Shown here one piece after another: positions 59,267-64,000 of a DNA stretch of 64,000 bases. The stretch's first letter is position 1. Every line of letters starts with the position of its first letter. The position numbers were made by a program, and so were the translations under genes. The notes beneath the pieces are model-generated. The model was not told the DNA's origin, ran no database searches, and saw nothing but the letters and a program-made list of their open reading frames with translations. This DNA comes from Klebsiella terrigena (lineage in GTDB: Bacteria; Pseudomonadota; Gammaproteobacteria; Enterobacterales; Enterobacteriaceae): NCBI RefSeq assembly GCF_006539725.1, contig NZ_BJNO01000009.1:104108-168107 (forward strand), read 5' to 3'.

Positions 59267-60604
59267 TTAATTTATCAACGTCCTGCCAGGCGACGCGGCG
59301 CTGGCCGTTTGTGCGGGCTCGCCGCGCGGGGCTGATTGCAGCGGGTGCTGCATAAAGTAATTACGCAGACCGTTATAAATCGCTTCGGCAAGCTGCTGCT
59401 GATAGTTGTCGCTGGCCAACAGCCGCTCTTCGCCGGTGTTGCTGATAAAGCCGGTTTCGACGAGGATCGACGGAATATCCGGCGAACGCAGCACGCCAAG
59501 GCTGGCGTGTTCCGGACGGCGCTTGTGGAGATCGCCGACCCGCTGCAGCTGGCTCAATACGTTAGTCGCCACATCATACCCGACGCGCTGGGAATGGCCG
59601 AACTGTAAATCCAGTACCGCCTGGCTCAGGTAGGGGTCCGACTGGCTGTTCGCCAGCACGTCGCCCGCGCCGCCGAGCAGCTCGGACTGCTTCTCATGCT
59701 GCTCAAGCCAGCCCGCCATTTCGCTATTGGCGCGACGGTTAGACAGCACCCATACCGACGCGCCGGTCGCGTCACGGTTCGGCGCCGCATCGGCGTGAAT
59801 CGACACCAGGAAGTTGGCATTTTGCTTACGGGCGACGTCAGAACGACCCATCACCGAAATAAAGTAGTCGCCGTCGCGGGTCAGCACCGGCTTGAACAGC
59901 GGATCGGCGTTCAGCAGCGTACGCAGCTTGCGGGCAATCGCAATCGTCACGTTCTTCTCTTTGGTACCATCCGGGCCGATCGCGCCCGGATCCTGGCCGC
60001 CGTGGCCGGCGTCGATCGCAATAATGACCTTATCGTCCGTCGCCACCGCGCGCGCGGCCGGCCGCGTCACGGGCTGACTCTCAGTCATCACCGTTTGCCG
60101 TTCGTTACCGGATGACTTAAACGGATTGCGCGCCGGCGCCACCGGCACCGGACGTGGGGCGATCGTCGGCGTCTCCACCCGCTTCACGACCGCCGGAGGC
60201 GGTGGAGGCGGCGGCGGAACGTCGGCGTTAATCGTGAACACCACGGTATAATTAGAGCCGTTTTGCTGCTTCACCGCGCGGGTTTTACCGTCTTCCGTCA
60301 GGTCCACCAGCAGGCGCAGAGACTGGGTATCCTGCGCGGCGCCCGCGCGGATGCTTTTCACCAGGTTGCTGCCGCTAAACAGCAGCGGTAATCCCTGCAG
60401 GGTGCCGGTCTGCTTGATATCCAGCGCCACCGTGCGTTTGCCCTGCGGGCTAAAGGAGTATTCGGGATCGCCGATAAAGCTAATGGTAATACGGGCCTGC
60501 CGATCTCCGTTAGAGACCTGGATATCGGATAAACTTGCCGCAAGGGTCTGCATGCTAAACAGCATCAGCGCAGCGGCCAGCCAGGGGGTTATGCGATATT
60601 TCAT
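59267..60604 (-). CDS. amiB: N-acetylmuramoyl-L-alanine amidase AmiB
   Basis: A 445-residue periplasmic zinc amidase that splits septal peptidoglycan. Signal peptide residues 1-22 ([22 protein letters not shown]). The AMIN domain (about 25-130) targets it to the septum. A linker with eight consecutive Pro leads to the Amidase_3 domain with [16 protein letters not shown] near 194, SIHADA near 268 and VETGFISN near 385. Activation is by EnvC in E. coli. Confidence 0.97.
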   Translation of the reverse strand: MKYRITPWLAAALMLFSMQTLAASLSDIQVSNGDRQARITISFIGDPEYSFSPQGKRTVALDIKQTGTLQGLPLLFSGSNLVKSIRAGAAQDTQSLRLLVDLTEDGKTRAVKQQNGSNYTVVFTINADVPPPPPPPPAVVKRVETPTIAPRPVPVAPARNPFKSSGNERQTVMTESQPVTRPAARAVATDDKVIIAIDAGHGGQDPGAIGPDGTKEKNVTIAIARKLRTLLNADPLFKPVLTRDGDYFISVMGRSDVARKQNANFLVSIHADAAPNRDATGASVWVLSNRRANSEMAGWLEQHEKQSELLGGAGDVLANSQSDPYLSQAVLDLQFGHSQRVGYDVATNVLSQLQRVGDLHKRRPEHASLGVLRSPDIPSILVETGFISNTGEERLLASDNYQQQLAEAIYNGLRNYFMQHPLQSAPRGEPAQTASAASPGRTLIN

Positions 60605-60615
60605 CCCGCGATCCT

Positions 60616-61074
60616 TCAGGCTAAACGCGCCAGTAAAGACTCACCCAATGAGGAGACTGCCGTTACGCGCGCCTCACGCCCTTGTGCCTGATACTCAAGA
60701 TGAATTTCGACATCCGGCTCGGGCAGCACGCCCGCGCCCTGCTGCGGCCATTCAACCAGGCAGATAGCATCGTCAGTAAAATAGTCACGGATCCCCATAA
60801 ACTCGAGCTCTTCGGGGTCCGCCAGGCGGTAGAGATCAAAGTGATACACCATCAGGTTTTCGAGGGTGTACGGCTCCACCAGCGTGTAGGTAGGGCTTTT
60901 GACATTCCCGCGGTGGCCGAGTGCGTGTAAAAAGCCGCGGCTGAAGGTAGTTTTACCCGCGCCTAAATCGCCATACAGATAGATGACCGTGGCGCCCGTG
61001 CAGAGCCGTGCAATGCGGTTGCCAAGGTCCAGGGTTGCCTGCTCGTCGGGTAAAGGAATCACTCGGTTAATCAT
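60616..61074 (-). CDS. tsaE: tRNA threonylcarbamoyladenosine biosynthesis ATPase TsaE
   Basis: A 152-residue essential ATPase that, with TsaB and TsaD, completes t6A37 synthesis in tRNAs. Walker [14 protein letters not shown] near 36-48, then [10 protein letters not shown] near 61 and [16 protein letters not shown] near 79-94. Overlaps the end of nnr by 8 bp. Confidence 0.97.
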   Translation of the reverse strand: MINRVIPLPDEQATLDLGNRIARLCTGATVIYLYGDLGAGKTTFSRGFLHALGHRGNVKSPTYTLVEPYTLENLMVYHFDLYRLADPEELEFMGIRDYFTDDAICLVEWPQQGAGVLPEPDVEIHLEYQAQGREARVTAVSSLGESLLARLA

Positions 61075-62593
61075 GGTCTACGTCAATCACATCCGGGTTA
61101 ACAACACGCCTGAGCGTGGAAAAGAGATCGGTCGCCAGCATCCCACGGGTGCCATCTCTGGCAGCCAGTCGGTCTGCGGCTTCGCCGTGCGCCACGCAAC
61201 CGGCGCAGGCAGCATCATACGGCGTCAGCTTTTGCCCTAACAGAGCGGCAATAATGCCGGTGAGCACATCGCCCATTCCGCCGCTGGCCATACCGGCATT
61301 GCCGGCATCGATAATACCCATCTCGCCTGCTTCACTGGCCACCACCGTCCCCGCGCCTTTCAGCACGACCACGCCACCATAACGTTTTACCAGACGTTGA
61401 GCAGAATGTAAGCGATCGCTTTCAATTTCTGCCACGCTGCAGTCAAGCAGGCGGGCGGCTTCGCCGGGGTGTGGCGTCAGCACGCGATTGTGACGTTTAT
61501 CGGCATTGATTGCCAGCAGGTTCAACGCATCCGCATCCCACACCATCGGTTTCGTAAAGCTCTCCAGCTGGCGTAGCGCCCGCGTCGCCCATTCGCTTTG
61601 ACCGAGTCCCGGCCCGATCGCCACCACATCAGCCCACTGCAGGCTATCATCGAGGCTCTGCGGCGTGAGCGCATCCACCATCAGCTCCGGCCTGGCGGTA
61701 ATAATCGGGGCAATATTTTCCGGATGAGTCAACACCCGCACGAGCCCCGCTCCCGCCCGCAGCGCCGCTTCTCCGGCCATCCTGATGGCGCCAGCGGTGC
61801 CGCGGTCGCCGCCAACGATCGCCAGCCTGCCGTGATCGCCTTTATGGGAGGTCGCGCGGCGCGGCGGCAGCCAGCCCGCCAGCTGCGAGGCATCAAAGCG
61901 CGCCAGCGGGAACCGTTGTCCGGCAAGCCAGCCGTCGAGGCCCAGGGAGTGGTAGTGCAGCTGACCCACCGCGTCGCGGGCTTTACCGGTCAGCAGCCCC
62001 GGCTTGAGGGCGATAAACGTTAGCGTGTGCGCCGCATGGATCGCCGCTCCCGGCGTGGTTCCGGTCTGCGCATGGAGCCCGGAGGGGATATCCAGCGCGA
62101 CTATCGGCGCCGGATGCGCATTGGCGCGCGCGATAAGCTCGGCGGCAGGCCTGCGCGGAGCGCTGCGCAGGCCCGTGCCCAGCAGTCCGTCAATAATCAG
62201 CGAGATCGCTTCCGGCCAGGCGATATCCGCCGCGTGGATCGTCCCGCCGGCGTTGAGCCACTCTTCGCGTGCGGCGTGCGCCTCCTCCGGCAGCGGCTTC
62301 TCGCTCTCCAGCGCCAGCAGCGTCACCTCAATCCCTTCCGCCTGCGCCAGGCGCGCAACGACGTAGCCGTCGCCGCCGTTGTTGCCGTGGCCGCAAAGAA
62401 TCAGCCAGTTCTGGCTGCCAGGGTAGCGGCTGCGCGCCAGCTGGAAAGCCGCTTCGCCGGCCCGACGCATGAGCTCAAAGAGGGTCAGCCCGAGGCTATC
62501 GGCAGCCTCTTTTTCCGCCCGCTGGAGCGCCTCTGCAGGGCAGATGAAGTGTGGTATACTGACAGGGTTTTTCGTCATTGTATGGTCCATCAT
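61067..62593 (-). CDS. nnr: Bifunctional NAD(P)H-hydrate repair enzyme Nnr
   Basis: A 508-residue enzyme with an N-terminal NAD(P)HX epimerase domain (about 1-220, with [15 protein letters not shown]) and a C-terminal ADP-dependent dehydratase domain (about 225-500, with [14 protein letters not shown] and [16 protein letters not shown]). It repairs hydrated NADH and NADPH. The start at 62593 ([12 protein letters not shown]) aligns with E. coli, with ATGs also at 62590 and 62578. If correct, it overlaps the divergent queG start by 2 bp. The frame remains open to 62770, but that extension is antisense to queG. Confidence 0.94.
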   Translation of the reverse strand: MMDHTMTKNPVSIPHFICPAEALQRAEKEAADSLGLTLFELMRRAGEAAFQLARSRYPGSQNWLILCGHGNNGGDGYVVARLAQAEGIEVTLLALESEKPLPEEAHAAREEWLNAGGTIHAADIAWPEAISLIIDGLLGTGLRSAPRRPAAELIARANAHPAPIVALDIPSGLHAQTGTTPGAAIHAAHTLTFIALKPGLLTGKARDAVGQLHYHSLGLDGWLAGQRFPLARFDASQLAGWLPPRRATSHKGDHGRLAIVGGDRGTAGAIRMAGEAALRAGAGLVRVLTHPENIAPIITARPELMVDALTPQSLDDSLQWADVVAIGPGLGQSEWATRALRQLESFTKPMVWDADALNLLAINADKRHNRVLTPHPGEAARLLDCSVAEIESDRLHSAQRLVKRYGGVVVLKGAGTVVASEAGEMGIIDAGNAGMASGGMGDVLTGIIAALLGQKLTPYDAACAGCVAHGEAADRLAARDGTRGMLATDLFSTLRRVVNPDVIDVDHD

Positions 62594-63731
62594 GTTACAG
62601 CCCCTCGATCTCAATAAGTTAGCGCAACAAATCAAGCAATGGGGCACTGAACTCGGGTTCCAGCAGGTGGGTATTACCGATACCGATCTCAGCGTCAGCG
62701 AACCCAAACTGCAGGCATGGCTGGACAAACAGTACCACGGAGAGATGGAGTGGATGGCGCGCCACGGCATGATGCGCGCGCGCCCTCATGAGCTTCTTCC
62801 CGGTACGTTACGCGTCATCAGCGTACGGATGAACTACCTGCCCGCGAATGCCGCTTTTGCCCGCACCCTGAAAGATCCCGCGCTTGGCTACGTCAGCCGT
62901 TATGCCCTTGGGCGTGATTATCATAAGCTGCTACGTAACCGCCTGAAAAAACTCGGTGAGATGATCCAGGACCAGTGTGCTTCGCTCAATTTTAGACCGT
63001 TTGTCGATTCCGCGCCTGTTCTGGAGCGTCCTTTGGCGGAAAAAGCAGGCCTTGGCTGGACGGGCAAGCACTCGCTGATTATTAACCGCGACGCCGGCTC
63101 GTTCTTTTTCCTCGGCGAGCTGCTGGTGGATATTCCCCTGCCCGTCGATCGTCCGGTCGCCGAAGAGTGCGGGCGCTGCGTCGCCTGCATGACGATCTGC
63201 CCGACCGGCGCCATCGTCGAGCCCTATACCGTCGACGCCCGCCGCTGTATCTCCTATTTGACCATTGAGCTGGAAGGCGCTATCCCCATCGAGTTCCGCC
63301 CGCTGATCGGCAACCGCATATACGGCTGCGACGACTGCCAGCTGATTTGCCCGTGGAACCGCTTTTCCCAGCTTACCGATGAAGAGGATTTCAGCCCGCG
63401 CAAAGCGCTGCATGCCCCGCCGCTGGTGGAGCTGTTTGCCTGGAGTGAGAGTCATTTTCTGAAGGTGACCGAAGGATCGGCAATTCGCCGCATCGGCCAT
63501 CTGCGCTGGTTACGCAATATTGCCGTGGCGCTGGGAAATGCGCCGTGGGATGAAGCGCATCTCAAGGCGCTGGAAAGCCGCCGGGGCGAGCATCCGCTTC
63601 TCGATGAGCATATCGAGTGGGCAATAGATCAGCAAATCGCCAGGCGTAGCGCCGGCGCGGTTGAGGTGCAGTTGCCGAAGAAACAGCGGCTGGTCAGGGT
63701 GGTCGAAAAAGGTCTTCCGCGAGACGCCTGA
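62592..63731 (+). CDS. queG: Epoxyqueuosine reductase QueG
   Basis: A 379-residue cobalamin- and iron-sulfur-dependent enzyme that makes queuosine from epoxyqueuosine in tRNA. The cofactor region carries RPFVDSAPVLERPLAEKAGL near 136. Two Fe4S4 ferredoxin motifs follow: CGRCVACMTICPTGA near 194 and CDDCQLICPW near 247. The C-terminal part has HEAT-like repeats (RIGHLRWLRNIAVALGN). The start at 62592 ([12 protein letters not shown]) is two bases inside the opposing nnr start. Confidence 0.97.
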   Translation: MLQPLDLNKLAQQIKQWGTELGFQQVGITDTDLSVSEPKLQAWLDKQYHGEMEWMARHGMMRARPHELLPGTLRVISVRMNYLPANAAFARTLKDPALGYVSRYALGRDYHKLLRNRLKKLGEMIQDQCASLNFRPFVDSAPVLERPLAEKAGLGWTGKHSLIINRDAGSFFFLGELLVDIPLPVDRPVAEECGRCVACMTICPTGAIVEPYTVDARRCISYLTIELEGAIPIEFRPLIGNRIYGCDDCQLICPWNRFSQLTDEEDFSPRKALHAPPLVELFAWSESHFLKVTEGSAIRRIGHLRWLRNIAVALGNAPWDEAHLKALESRRGEHPLLDEHIEWAIDQQIARRSAGAVEVQLPKKQRLVRVVEKGLPRDA

Positions 63732-64000
63732 TTCATTCACAGGCTGTGAATAAAAACAAAAACACATTGCGTTTCAACATGCACACGAACGTCAAGTGAT
63801 CGTATTAACACTTTGAAATGAAATTTTATTGTTAAATTTCAATGAGATGAATTGATACTATTCAAAAGTCGAAGTTTTTCCGCAACGCGTCGTTTGCATT
63901 TAACCTGTGGATAACTCTGTTTACAGTATTTTCCGGTATTCAACGGAAGGCATCCCCGGCGCGCTATTGCACTGTGGATAAATTGAGTATGAGGAAGAAA
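63732..64000. other. Gene-free tail with DnaA boxes: likely start of a datA-type locus
   Basis: Two perfect DnaA boxes (TTATCCACA on the minus strand) lie at 63906-63914 and 63973-63981, and a TTATTCACA box at 63745-63753. The last is half of an ATTCACAG-G-CTGTGAAT palindrome (63735-63751). In E. coli the DnaA-titrating datA locus lies between queG and glyVXY, the same place. The segment is AT-rich and has no gene. The window ends before any tRNA gene. Confidence 0.65.

Overview
This window is a stretch of enterobacterial chromosome. It has high GC content, very dense coding and near-complete collinearity with the Escherichia coli K-12 region from pmbA to queG, read in the opposite direction. 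Products such as Hfq, HflX, PurA, S18, NsrR and Ppa look almost identical to their E. coli counterparts. The inserted genes and the codon and GC bias suggest the Klebsiella/Raoultella/Enterobacter side of the family rather than Escherichia. I cannot fix the genus from sequence alone. I saw no prophage, insertion sequence, CRISPR array, tRNA or rRNA gene.

Layout. 1-3050: an uncharacterised operon on the minus strand (PRD protein, SFCGS glycine-rich protein, DUF4312, DUF4311, DUF4310, then an amidohydrolase cut by the window edge). It is the most novel part of the window. 3350-5850: cybC, pmbA (tldE) and, divergently, darP. 6400-8230: two accessory genes, a secreted DUF4432 aldose-epimerase-like protein and a GNAT acetyltransferase. 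8290-16370: mpl, fbp, the galactofuranose ABC importer ytfQ-ytfR-ytfT-yjfF, and ppa. 16560-19770: a Fur-boxed pair, a YncE-like beta-propeller and a TonB-dependent receptor, where E. coli has chpBS. 19820-28320: ytfP-tamB-tamA, msrA, ytfL, ytfK. 28640-36090: ytfJ, cysQ, cpdB, ytfH/qorB, an AraC-type regulator, ytfF and ytfE. 36200-41200: cycA, fklB, ytfB and the rpsF-priB-rpsR-rplI ribosomal operon. 41400-46520: yjfY, yjfP, bsmA, yjfN, aidB and an MHS-type transporter. The E. coli ula and yjfI-yjfC clusters are absent here. 46550-62590: the minus-strand housekeeping series rlmB, rnr, nsrR, purA, yjeT, hflC, hflK, hflX, hfq, miaA, mutL, amiB, tsaE, nnr. 62592-64000: queG on the plus strand, then a gene-free tail with DnaA boxes that looks like the start of a datA-type locus.

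Functional links. The regulator gene nsrR and a near-perfect NsrR operator in front of ytfE lie in the same window, so a nitric-oxide repair circuit is largely visible. TamA and TamB form one envelope assembly machine. HflK and HflC are partners of FtsH. YtfQ, YtfR, YtfT and YjfF form one importer with two candidate LacI/GalR-type operators upstream. The first operon encodes two polytopic membrane proteins, two small soluble proteins, a PTS-regulation-type domain and a metal-dependent amidohydrolase. That looks like an uptake and catabolic system whose substrate is unknown. The SFCGS protein has a segment resembling the active-site loop of RpiB/LacAB sugar-phosphate isomerases, which is an inference worth testing.
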